From an uncultured Clostridia bacterium (GTDB taxonomy: Bacteria > Bacillota > Clostridia > Oscillospirales > Ruminococcaceae): 35,812 bases of DNA. Positions 17,496 to 25,936 of this stretch are shown piece by piece. The position numbers and the translations under genes are program-made. Under the pieces are notes generated by a model, which was given only the letters and a program-made list of their open reading frames with translations, had not been told where the DNA came from and made no database searches. Position 1 is the stretch's first letter. The number at the start of each line of letters is the position of its first letter. The stretch spans positions 1-35,812 of the forward strand of contig CANPXN010000027.1 in assembly GCA_947586185.1 (NCBI GenBank), given 5' to 3'.

Positions 17496-18917
17496 ATGGG
17501 TGGTTTTTTTGGAGCGGTTTCATCAAACGACTGTATTCAGGATGTTTTTTTTGGAACTGACTATCATTCTCATCTTGGCACACGTAGGGGAGGAATGACC
17601 TCATATTCTCCTGAGCTGGGATTTCAGAGAAATATTCACAGTATAGAAAATTCACCGTTCAGAACAAAATTTGAAAAGGATATTGACCAGATGCGTGGTA
17701 ATATCTGTATTGGCTGTATAAGCGATACAGATCCACAGCCTATAATGGTTCGTTCAAAGCTTGGTCTGTATGCAGTGTGTTCTATAGGAATTATTAATAA
17801 TGCAGAGGAGCTGTCGAACGAACTTCTTGAAAAGGGCTGTGCAAACTTTGAAACAATGAGCAGCGGTAATATTAATTCCGGTGGACTTATTGGAGCGCTT
17901 ATTGCTCAGAAGGATTCTTTTGTTGAGGGTATAAGGTATGCTCAGGATAAAATTAAAGGTACAATGTCACTGGTTCTGATGACAAAGGATGAAATTTTCT
18001 GTGCAAGAGATAAGTATGGCAGACTACCGATACTAATCGGCGAAAGATCTGACGGATATTGTTTTTCATTTGAATCATTTGCTTACCAAAAGCTTGGCTA
18101 TTCAACATGCTACGAGCTTAAAGCAGGGGAGATCGTAAAAATTACAAAGGACGGCTATGAGATTCTCTATAAGGGATCGGATGATATGAAAATATGCACA
18201 TTTCTGTGGACATATTATGGTTATCCTAATGCATGCTATGAGGGTGTAAATGTTGAAGCCATGAGAGCAAGAAATGGTGAAATTATGGCGGAAACCGATA
18301 TAAAAAATGGCAAACTCCCAGATGTAGACTATGTTTGCGGCGTTCCTGATTCGGGAATCCCACACGCTATAGGATATGCAAACAAAAGCGGTATTCCTTT
18401 TGCAAGGCCGTTTATAAAATATACACCTACATGGCCGAGGAGCTTTATGCCGTCAAATCAGTCTATGAGGAACAAGGTTGCAAAAATGAAACTGATACCT
18501 GTACATGAATTGATTAATGGCAAAAAGCTGCTGTTTGTTGATGATAGTATTGTTAGAGGTACTCAGATGAGGGAAACTGTTGAGTTTCTTTATGAAAATG
18601 GTGCGAAGGAAATCCATATGCGTTCTGCATGTCCGCCGATTATGTACGGATGCAAATATCTTAACTTTTCACGAAGTACATCTGAACTTGAGCTTATAGC
18701 AAGACAGATTATAGATGAAAATGAAGGTGCAGAAGGAGTAAAATACATTCAGGAATACAGCGATTCCAGCACGAAACGTGGTAAGCTTCTGAGAGATGAG
18801 ATTTGTCGCAGGCTAAAGCTTACTTCTCTTGAATTTCAGTCGCTTAGTGGTACGGTTAGGGCAGTAGGCAAACCTGAATGTCAGCTTTGTTCATACTGCT
18901 GGAACGGAAGGGAATGA
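17496..18917 (+). CDS. PurF paralogue without the glutaminase nucleophile
   Basis: A 473-residue homologue of amidophosphoribosyltransferase placed directly before true purF. The N-terminus reads MGGFFGAVSS where PurF has Cys-Gly-Val-Phe-Gly, so the catalytic N-terminal Cys is absent. The RGQES segment is also altered (GTRRGGMTSY). The phosphoribosyltransferase half is well kept: VCGVPDSGIPHAIGYA and the PRPP motif LLFVDDSIVRGTQ. Four Cys that match Fe-S ligand positions of the Bacillus-type enzyme appear retained (KICTF, YGCKY, CQLC). It starts 5 bases after the purC stop. It may be an ammonia-dependent enzyme, a regulatory partner of PurF, or act on another substrate; the sequence does not decide. 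Confidence 0.85.
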   Translation: MGGFFGAVSSNDCIQDVFFGTDYHSHLGTRRGGMTSYSPELGFQRNIHSIENSPFRTKFEKDIDQMRGNICIGCISDTDPQPIMVRSKLGLYAVCSIGIINNAEELSNELLEKGCANFETMSSGNINSGGLIGALIAQKDSFVEGIRYAQDKIKGTMSLVLMTKDEIFCARDKYGRLPILIGERSDGYCFSFESFAYQKLGYSTCYELKAGEIVKITKDGYEILYKGSDDMKICTFLWTYYGYPNACYEGVNVEAMRARNGEIMAETDIKNGKLPDVDYVCGVPDSGIPHAIGYANKSGIPFARPFIKYTPTWPRSFMPSNQSMRNKVAKMKLIPVHELINGKKLLFVDDSIVRGTQMRETVEFLYENGAKEIHMRSACPPIMYGCKYLNFSRSTSELELIARQIIDENEGAEGVKYIQEYSDSSTKRGKLLRDEICRRLKLTSLEFQSLSGTVRAVGKPECQLCSYCWNGRE

Positions 18918-18922
18918 TTTTA

Positions 18923-20347
18923 ATGTCATCGGGATTGCATGAAGAATGCGGTGTTTTCGGTATTTATACAGGCTCGACAAGCGATGTGGCGGCTCAGACC
19001 TATTTTGCACTTTACGCTTTGCAGCACAGGGGACAGGAGAGCTGCGGTATTGTTGTAAATGATAAGGGCTTGTTTTCGTATCATAAGGATACCGGACTTG
19101 TTCCGGAGGTTTTTACTGAGAGCAATTTAAAAAAGCTCGGACAGGGCAATATTGCTGTGGGGCATGTCAGGTATTCTACAACGGGGAACAACAATCGTTC
19201 TAATGCCCAGCCTCTTGTTGTACGGCATATTAAAGGACCTATGGCAATTGCCCACAATGGAAATCTTGTAAATGCTCGTGAGTTAAGAGAAAAATATGAG
19301 CTGAAAGGTGCTATTTTTCATAATACAAATGACACCGAAGTTATTTCGTATGCAATTACTGAACAGCGTCTTGCTCATCCTTCCATAGAAGAAGCTGTAG
19401 AACAGGCTATGTATAAATTAAAAGGAGCTTATTCACTGGTTATTATGTCTCCTAAAAAACTTATTGCCGCAAGAGACCCTAACGGTTTCAGACCTCTTTG
19501 CATGGGTAAAACCGAAAGTGGAGCAATAGTTTTCGCTTCTGAGACATGCGCTCTTGATAGTATTGGAGCGAATTTTATCAGAGATATTTTGCCTGGTGAA
19601 TTGATCGTTGTAGATAATAATGGAATCAGGTCTATAAAAACACACTGTAATAAGGCTCCATTTTCAATGTGTGTGTTTGAATATGTATATTTTGCAAGAC
19701 CAGATTCTGTGATTGAGGGGGCAAGTGTACATAAAGCAAGACTTAATGCTGGACGTATTTTATGGGAGGAGCATCCTGTTGAGGCCGATGTTGTAGTCGG
19801 CGTTCCCGATAGCGGTCTTGATGCTGCTTTGGGATTTTCAAGAGCATCCGGTATTCCTTACGGAGTTGGTTTTATAAAAAACAGATATGTAGGAAGAACT
19901 TTTATCCAGCCTACACAGTCACAGCGCTCAAACTCTGTAAGAATTAAGCTTAATGTTATAAACGAGGTAGTTAAAGGCAAGCGAGTTGTACTTATTGACG
20001 ATAGTATTGTGCGTGGAACAACATGTGCAAGAATAGTAAGTCTTATACGTGAAGCTGGAGCAAAAGAGGTTCACATGAGGATCTCAAGTCCGCCGTTTAC
20101 AAACCCGTGTTACTTTGGTACTGATATAGACAGCAAGGAAAATCTTATTGCATGTCAGATGAACATATCTGAAATATGCAAGCATATCGGTGCGGATTCT
20201 TTGGGATATTTGAGTATTGAGGGCGTAAAGGCAATTGCTTCAGACGCTAAGTGCAAATTCTGTACGGGATGCTTTGACGGAAAATATCCGATTGATGTTC
20301 CGAAGGAGATGCCGAAAGATAAATTTGAAAGTAAAATTAATGAATAG
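18923..20347 (+). CDS. purF: Amidophosphoribosyltransferase
   Basis: First committed step of purine synthesis: PRPP plus glutamine to phosphoribosylamine. The 474-residue preprotein begins MSSGLHEECGVFG; an eight-residue propeptide would be removed to expose Cys9. Visible: ALQHRGQESCGI, GHVRYSTTG, IAHNGNLVNA, NDTEV (glutaminase), VVGVPDSGLDAALGF and the PRPP motif VVLIDDSIVRGTT. Fe-S ligand Cys as in Bacillus PurF (SMCVF, NPCYF, CKFC). The start at 18923 follows GAAGGG and lies 5 bases after the paralogue stop. Confidence 0.96.
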   Translation: MSSGLHEECGVFGIYTGSTSDVAAQTYFALYALQHRGQESCGIVVNDKGLFSYHKDTGLVPEVFTESNLKKLGQGNIAVGHVRYSTTGNNNRSNAQPLVVRHIKGPMAIAHNGNLVNARELREKYELKGAIFHNTNDTEVISYAITEQRLAHPSIEEAVEQAMYKLKGAYSLVIMSPKKLIAARDPNGFRPLCMGKTESGAIVFASETCALDSIGANFIRDILPGELIVVDNNGIRSIKTHCNKAPFSMCVFEYVYFARPDSVIEGASVHKARLNAGRILWEEHPVEADVVVGVPDSGLDAALGFSRASGIPYGVGFIKNRYVGRTFIQPTQSQRSNSVRIKLNVINEVVKGKRVVLIDDSIVRGTTCARIVSLIREAGAKEVHMRISSPPFTNPCYFGTDIDSKENLIACQMNISEICKHIGADSLGYLSIEGVKAIASDAKCKFCTGCFDGKYPIDVPKEMPKDKFESKINE

Positions 20348-20369
20348 TCAGAAAATGGAGGATTAATTG

Positions 20370-21404
20370 ATGAAAAGCTATTCTGAAAGCTACAAAAAGG
20401 CCGGAGTTGATGTAACAGCCGGTTATAAGGCAGTTGAATTAATGAAGGTTCACGTTGCCAAAACAATGACAAGCGGCGTACTTTCCGGATTGGGAGGCTT
20501 CGGCGGTCTGTTTGAATTAAACCTTGAGGGAATTTCCAAGCCTGTTCTTGTATCCGGAACAGATGGTGTAGGCACAAAGCTGAAGATTGCTTTTCTTATG
20601 GACAAGCATAATACAGTTGGTATTGACTGTGTGGCAATGTGTGTAAACGATATTATTTGCTGCGGTGCAAAGCCACAGTTTTTCCTTGATTATATAGCTG
20701 TTGGAAAGAATTATCCTGAAAAAATTGCTGAAATCGTTTCAGGTATTGCTGAAGGATGTGTTCAGTCTGAGTGCGCACTTGTAGGCGGTGAAACAGCAGA
20801 AATGCCGGGATTTTATCCAGAGGATGAGTATGACCTTGCAGGATTTTCTGTAGGTGTAGTCGATAAGGATAAGATTTTAAAGCCTGACCAGCAGAAAGCA
20901 GGGGATATCCTGATAGGCATAAAGTCCAGCGGTGTTCATTCAAACGGATTTTCTCTTATCAGAAAGGTATTCACAGTCAACGAGCAGACGCTTGCACGTC
21001 ACTTTTCCGATTTGGGAACTACCCTTGGTGAATCCCTTCTGACTCCTACAAAAATATATGTAAAACCGGTTCTCGCCCTTATTGACAGCGTTAATGTAAA
21101 GTCGATTTCTCATATAACAGGCGGTGGATTTTACGAGAATATTCCTCGTTCGCTTCCGTCTGGCATCTCTGCTAAAATTGACAGAAACGGTCTTGATATA
21201 CTTCCTATTTTTGACCTTATCGCAAGAACAGGTCATATTCCTGAAAGAGACATGTTCAATACATTTAATATGGGCGTCGGAATGGTTGTGTCTGTAGACA
21301 AGAATGATGCTGACAAAGCCATAGAGGTATTGAATGCAAACGGCGCAGATGCTTATGTGATCGGTGAACTTACGAACAGTGATGAAGGCGTAATTATTTG
21401 TTAA
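20370..21404 (+). CDS. purM: AIR synthetase (FGAM cyclo-ligase)
   Basis: Closes the imidazole ring of AIR using ATP; 344 residues. Visible: [84 protein letters not shown] and [18 protein letters not shown] lies 9 bases before the chosen ATG; a TTG one codon earlier is less likely. It follows purF after 22 bases. Confidence 0.96.
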   Translation: MKSYSESYKKAGVDVTAGYKAVELMKVHVAKTMTSGVLSGLGGFGGLFELNLEGISKPVLVSGTDGVGTKLKIAFLMDKHNTVGIDCVAMCVNDIICCGAKPQFFLDYIAVGKNYPEKIAEIVSGIAEGCVQSECALVGGETAEMPGFYPEDEYDLAGFSVGVVDKDKILKPDQQKAGDILIGIKSSGVHSNGFSLIRKVFTVNEQTLARHFSDLGTTLGESLLTPTKIYVKPVLALIDSVNVKSISHITGGGFYENIPRSLPSGISAKIDRNGLDILPIFDLIARTGHIPERDMFNTFNMGVGMVVSVDKNDADKAIEVLNANGADAYVIGELTNSDEGVIIC

Positions 21405-21423
21405 ACAAAGTGAGGACAGTTAT

Positions 21424-22068
21424 ATGAATATGTCAGATAAACCATTAAAAAATATTATAGTTATGGTTTCCGGCGGAGGCACAAATCTTCAGGCATTAAT
21501 AGATGCTGAAAAGGACGGAAGAATCAAGGGCGGTAAGATAACCTGTGTTATTTCTTCAAAGCCTGACGCTTATGCTTTGGTCAGAGCTCAAGAAAACGGC
21601 ATACCGACCAGAGTTATATCAAGAAAATCCTTTGCAAAATTTGAGGATTATACAGATGCAATCCACGAAGCTCTGTATGAGGAATATGCAGATTTAATAG
21701 TTCTTGCCGGATTCATGACAATACTTGATGAAAAAATTATCAAAGCATATCCATATAAAATTATAAATGTTCATCCGGCGCTTATTCCGTCATTTTGCGG
21801 GAAGGGATATTATGGCCTTAAAGTTCATGAAGAAGCGTTAAAGTATGGCGTTAAAGTGAGCGGTGCAACTGTTCATTTTGTGAATGAAGAGGCGGATGCA
21901 GGGGCTATAATTCTTCAAAAGCCAGTGGAGGTAAGAAACGATGATACCCCGGAAATTTTACAGCGTCGTATTATGAGGGAGGCAGAATGGAAGATTCTCC
22001 CTGAAGCCGTTTCATTGTTTTGTCAGGACAGAATATATATTGAAAACGGAAAGGCTTATATTCGATAA
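21424..22068 (+). CDS. purN: GAR transformylase (10-formyl-THF dependent)
   Basis: Transfers formyl to glycinamide ribonucleotide; 214 residues. Visible: IIVMVSGGGTNLQALIDA, LAGFMTIL, the catalytic Asn and His in INVHPALIPSFCGKGYYGLKVHEEAL, and ATVHFVNEEADAGAIILQ with the catalytic Asp. GAGGA lies upstream of two in-frame ATGs (21424 and 21430); either could be used. Confidence 0.96.
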   Translation: MNMSDKPLKNIIVMVSGGGTNLQALIDAEKDGRIKGGKITCVISSKPDAYALVRAQENGIPTRVISRKSFAKFEDYTDAIHEALYEEYADLIVLAGFMTILDEKIIKAYPYKIINVHPALIPSFCGKGYYGLKVHEEALKYGVKVSGATVHFVNEEADAGAIILQKPVEVRNDDTPEILQRRIMREAEWKILPEAVSLFCQDRIYIENGKAYIR

Positions 22069-22094
22069 GTTTTACTTGAGAAAGGAATGCTGAT

Positions 22095-22811
22095 ATGCAA
22101 AAATTAGATATTGCTAAAGAATTGAATGGAAATTCATACCCGGGCAGAGGTATTGTAATTGGTAGGTCTGCTGATGGTAAATGTGCTGTAACAGCTTATT
22201 TCATAATGGGTAGAAGCGAAAACAGCAGAAACAGAATTTTTGTTGAGGATGGCAGAGGCATCAGAACACAAGCATTTGATCCAAGCAAGTTGACTGATCC
22301 AAGTCTTATTATTTATTCCCCTGTAAGAGTACTGGGAAATAAAACAATTGTTACTAACGGAGATCAAACGGATACAATTTATGACATGATGAATAATCAG
22401 CTCACCTTTGAGCAAGCTCTCCGCACAAGAGAATTTGAGCCTGATGCTCCTAATTATACTCCGAGAATCTCCGGCATTATTAAGGTTCAGGATGACGGAA
22501 ACTTTAACTATGCTCTATCAATTTTGAAAAGTGCCAACGGTAATCCGGATTCATGTCAGAGATTCACATTTACATATAAAAATCCATTAAACGGAGAAGG
22601 TCATTTTATTCATACTTATATGGGTGATGGAAATCCTCTGCCAAGCTTTGAAGGGGAGCCTAAGCTTGTAGAAATTTCCGGAAACATTGATGAATTTACT
22701 GATGTTTTATGGAATAATCTTAATGAGGATAACAAGGTTTCTTTATTTGTTCGCTATATAAATCTTGAAACTGGCAAAGAGGAAACTAAGATTGCAAATA
22801 AAAATAAATAA
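22095..22811 (+). CDS. purO: IMP cyclohydrolase, PurO type
   Basis: Probable ring-closing enzyme FAICAR to IMP of the archaeal PurO/IMP_cyclohyd family, unrelated to the PurH N-terminal domain. 238 residues with YPGRGIVIGRSADGKCAVTAYFIMGRSENSRNR near the N-terminus, followed by DPSLIIYSPVRVLG and FTFTYKNPLNGEGHFIHTYMGDGNPLPSFEGEP. It sits directly before the stand-alone AICAR transformylase, so together they replace bifunctional PurH. AAAGGAATG precedes the ATG. Confidence 0.9.
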   Translation: MQKLDIAKELNGNSYPGRGIVIGRSADGKCAVTAYFIMGRSENSRNRIFVEDGRGIRTQAFDPSKLTDPSLIIYSPVRVLGNKTIVTNGDQTDTIYDMMNNQLTFEQALRTREFEPDAPNYTPRISGIIKVQDDGNFNYALSILKSANGNPDSCQRFTFTYKNPLNGEGHFIHTYMGDGNPLPSFEGEPKLVEISGNIDEFTDVLWNNLNEDNKVSLFVRYINLETGKEETKIANKNK

Positions 22812-22823
22812 GGAGTGTTAAAA

Positions 22824-24002
22824 ATGGCATCGGAGATGTTTTTAAAGTATGGCTGTAATCCAAATCAGAAGCCGTCAAGAGTATATGTTGAAAACGGAGA
22901 TTTGCCTATTGAAGTGCTGAACGGAAAGCCTGGCTATATAAATCTTCTGGACGCATTTAACGGCTGGCAGCTGGTAAATGAAATCAAGAGGGCTACAAGA
23001 CTTTGCGCTGCAACATCATTTAAGCATGTTTCACCAGCGGGAGCAGCAGTAGGACTTCCTCTTTCAGATACTTTGAAGAAGATATATTTTGTTGATGATT
23101 TAGAAGAGCTTTCTCCTATGGCATGCGCTTATGCTCGTGCAAGAGGCGCTGACAGAATGTCTTCATACGGTGATTTTATTGCTCTTTCTGATACATGTGA
23201 TGTGCCGACTGCAAAAATGATTCAGAGGGAAGTATCTGACGGTATCATTGCTCCTGGATATACTGATGAAGCTCTTGAAATTCTTAAATCTAAGAGAAAA
23301 GGAACTTATAACATAATTAAGATTGATCCTGATTATAAGCCTGATCCTATTGAGAAAAAGCAGGTTTTTGGCATAACATTTGAACAGGGCAGAAATGAAC
23401 TTGTTATTGACGATAATATGTTTAATAATATTGTAACAAACAATACTGATATTCCTTATGATAAAAAGCGTGATCTTGCTATAGCGATGATTACTCTTAA
23501 ATATACACAGTCAAATTCTGTTTGCTATGTTAAGGACGGTCAGGCAATAGGTATTGGTGCAGGTCAGCAGTCAAGAATACATTGTACAAGGCTTGCTGGA
23601 AATAAAGCGGATATCTGGTGGCTCAGACAGTCTCCACAGGTACTGAATCTGAAGTTTGTTGATGGCATAAGAAGACCTGACAGGGATAATGCAATTGATG
23701 TATACATTTCAGATGAGTATATGGATGTTCTTGCTGACGGAGCATGGCAGAATATATTTAAGGAGAAACCTCCTGTATTTACAAAGGAAGAGCAACAGGC
23801 ATGGCTTGCCGCAAACACTGATGTATGTCTCGGTTCAGACGCATTTTTCCCATTTGGCGATAACATTGAAAGAGCACATAAGAGTGGTGTATCATATATC
23901 GCTGAGCCAGGCGGTTCAATTCGTGACGATAATGTAATTGAAACATGCAATAAATATAACATTGCAATGGCGTTTACAGGAATCAGATTGTTCCACCATT
24001 AA
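22824..24002 (+). CDS. Stand-alone AICAR transformylase (PurH C-terminal domain type)
   Basis: 392-residue formyltransferase making FAICAR from AICAR. It corresponds to the AICARFT part of PurH with no cyclohydrolase domain. Visible: LKYGCNPNQKPSRVY, INLLDAFNGWQLVNEIKRAT, SFKHVSPAGAAVGLPL (catalytic Lys-His), GDFIALSD, KYTQSNSVCYVKDGQAIGIGAGQQSRIHCTRLAG and SDAFFPFGDNIERAHKSGV. AAGGAG lies 8 bases before the ATG at 22824 and overlaps the purO stop. This form is sometimes called PurV; I leave the symbol empty because usage varies. Confidence 0.94.
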   Translation: MASEMFLKYGCNPNQKPSRVYVENGDLPIEVLNGKPGYINLLDAFNGWQLVNEIKRATRLCAATSFKHVSPAGAAVGLPLSDTLKKIYFVDDLEELSPMACAYARARGADRMSSYGDFIALSDTCDVPTAKMIQREVSDGIIAPGYTDEALEILKSKRKGTYNIIKIDPDYKPDPIEKKQVFGITFEQGRNELVIDDNMFNNIVTNNTDIPYDKKRDLAIAMITLKYTQSNSVCYVKDGQAIGIGAGQQSRIHCTRLAGNKADIWWLRQSPQVLNLKFVDGIRRPDRDNAIDVYISDEYMDVLADGAWQNIFKEKPPVFTKEEQQAWLAANTDVCLGSDAFFPFGDNIERAHKSGVSYIAEPGGSIRDDNVIETCNKYNIAMAFTGIRLFHH

Positions 24003-24018
24003 TCTGAAAGGAGCTTAT

Positions 24019-25299
24019 ATGAACATTTTAGTTGTTGGCGGCGGCGGAAGGGAACATGCCATAATTATGAAGCTTGCTGAAAGCAAGAGGGTTTCTAATC
24101 TTTACTGTACTCCTGGAAACGGTGGCATTTCTAAATTCGCTGAATGCTTTGACGTAAAAGCTACTGATATAAATGGAGTTGTAGAGCTTGCAAAAAAGGT
24201 TTCTGCTGATATGGTAGTTGTAGCCCCTGACGATCCGCTGGTTATGGGAATGGTAGATGCTTTGAACGAAGCAGGATTCAAAGCTTTTGGTCCTGATAAG
24301 GCTGCGGCTATAATTGAAGGAAGTAAGGTTTTTTCAAAGAACCTTATGAAGAAATACAATATACCTACTGCCGGATATGAGGTATTCGACAATTCTAAGA
24401 GCGCAATTGAATACATTAAAAATTCTAACAAATATCCTACAGTAGTTAAAGCTGATGGACTTGCTTTGGGAAAAGGTGTTATTATTGCCCAAAATTTTGA
24501 AGAAGCTGAAAGTGCAGTAAACTCCATTATGGAGGATAAAATATTTGGCAAAAGCGGTCTGAATGTAGTAGTTGAGGAATTTCTGACAGGTCCTGAAGTA
24601 TCTGTTTTATGTTTTACTGATGGTAAGACAATTAAGCCTATGATTTCATCAATGGATCACAAGCGTGCTATGGATAATGATGAAGGATTAAATACCGGCG
24701 GTATGGGAACTGTTTCACCAAATCCATATTACACTAAGGAAATTGCTGACGCATGTATGAAAAATATTTTCAGACCAACTGTTGACGCCATGGTAAAAGA
24801 AAATCGAAAGTTTAAAGGATGCCTTTATTTTGGACTTATGCTTACACCTGAAGGTCTGAAAGTAATTGAATATAATTGTCGTTTCGGCGACCCTGAAACT
24901 CAGGTTGTTCTTCCTCTTCTTAAAACTGACCTTGTGGATATATTTGAAGCTGTAATCAATGAAAATCTTGATCAAATTGACATTCAGTGGGATAATTGTG
25001 CATGTGCTTGTGTTGTAATGGCAAGTGGAGGTTATCCTGTAAAGTATCAGTCCGGATACCAGATAGAAGGTCTTGATAGCAGGGGACAGGCTGATGGCTG
25101 TAAAATATATCATGCCGGAACAAAATTTGAAGACGGTAGGTTTGTTACTGCCGGCGGAAGAGTCCTTGGAGTTACTTCTACTGCACCTACACTTCAGGAA
25201 GCGCTGGATAAATCCTATAATGCTGTTTCTGATATTCATTTTAAGAATGCTCACTATAGAAAAGATATTGGCAAACGAGCATTAAGCGTTTTGAAATAA
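24019..25299 (+). CDS. purD: Glycinamide ribonucleotide synthetase
   Basis: ATP-grasp ligase joining phosphoribosylamine and glycine; 426 residues. Visible: MNILVVGGGGREHAI, PGNGGISKFAE, VVAPDDPLVMGMVDAL, VVKADGLALGKGVIIAQNFEEA, VVEEFLTGPEVSVLCFTDG, DHKRAMDNDEGLNTGGMGTVSP and VIEYNCRFGDPETQVVLPLL. The start at 24019 is set by AAAGGAG upstream. Last clear pur gene of the cluster; purL, purQ, purS and purB are not in the window. Confidence 0.97.
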   Translation: MNILVVGGGGREHAIIMKLAESKRVSNLYCTPGNGGISKFAECFDVKATDINGVVELAKKVSADMVVVAPDDPLVMGMVDALNEAGFKAFGPDKAAAIIEGSKVFSKNLMKKYNIPTAGYEVFDNSKSAIEYIKNSNKYPTVVKADGLALGKGVIIAQNFEEAESAVNSIMEDKIFGKSGLNVVVEEFLTGPEVSVLCFTDGKTIKPMISSMDHKRAMDNDEGLNTGGMGTVSPNPYYTKEIADACMKNIFRPTVDAMVKENRKFKGCLYFGLMLTPEGLKVIEYNCRFGDPETQVVLPLLKTDLVDIFEAVINENLDQIDIQWDNCACACVVMASGGYPVKYQSGYQIEGLDSRGQADGCKIYHAGTKFEDGRFVTAGGRVLGVTSTAPTLQEALDKSYNAVSDIHFKNAHYRKDIGKRALSVLK

Positions 25300-25300
25300 C

Positions 25301-25915
25301 ATGAAAAATTCTATTGATAGCAAACAACGATTTATAAGAGCTATGAAGTTAGGCATTGCGGCTAACATTTTCTTCATTGTTTTTATTGTAATATGCTTTG
25401 CATATTATTTTACGTTAAACCATGTAAATATTATAATTGAAGTTTTTGCATATGCCGTTGAACTAACTGGCTTTGTATTGATTTCATTTTCTACAATTGA
25501 TCTTATAAAATCAATTAAACAATCGTTGTTTTTGAAAATTGCAATGCCTTCTTACTGCATTACAGAAATCGTTGTTATGCTTCTTGAGGTGGGTTTTATA
25601 AAGCTGCCATTTTGGGACAGTATGTCAAGTGTAGCCATAATTATACATGTGGTTCTGTCTATTTTTACGGTATTGGCTTTTTTATCTCTTGACATAAATA
25701 ATAAACATCTTGAAATCACTGTCGTTATTATAGCTATAATCATGCTTATGGGTTCTTTAGGTTATAGAGTATACATTAGCGTTTTGATTAATACAGCTGC
25801 ATTTATTGCCCTTTATAGTATACTTTTATTTCAGCTTAGCCATGAACAGATAAGCATACAGTTTAACGGTATGACTGTTGAACCAAAGCGATATAAAAGT
25901 TCTTTTTTTGATTAA
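25301..25915 (+). CDS. Six-helix membrane protein of unknown function
   Basis: A 204-residue hydrophobic protein with about six membrane helices (roughly 20-40, 46-66, 78-96, 107-127, 135-153 and 157-177) and a short charged tail ending PKRYKSSFFD. I do not recognise a family. The ATG is one base after the purD stop, and the ribosome binding site is weak, so translation may be coupled to purD. A role in purine uptake or sensing would be speculation. The next gene, uvrC, has its own strong site. Confidence 0.65.
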   Translation: MKNSIDSKQRFIRAMKLGIAANIFFIVFIVICFAYYFTLNHVNIIIEVFAYAVELTGFVLISFSTIDLIKSIKQSLFLKIAMPSYCITEIVVMLLEVGFIKLPFWDSMSSVAIIIHVVLSIFTVLAFLSLDINNKHLEITVVIIAIIMLMGSLGYRVYISVLINTAAFIALYSILLFQLSHEQISIQFNGMTVEPKRYKSSFFD

Positions 25916-25936
25916 TATTACGTCCGGAGGAATACT

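Noticed and set aside
23564-23962. Minus-strand frame within the AICAR transformylase gene
   Set aside because: It lies entirely inside a strongly conserved enzyme gene and encodes a low-complexity, Ser/Leu-rich product.
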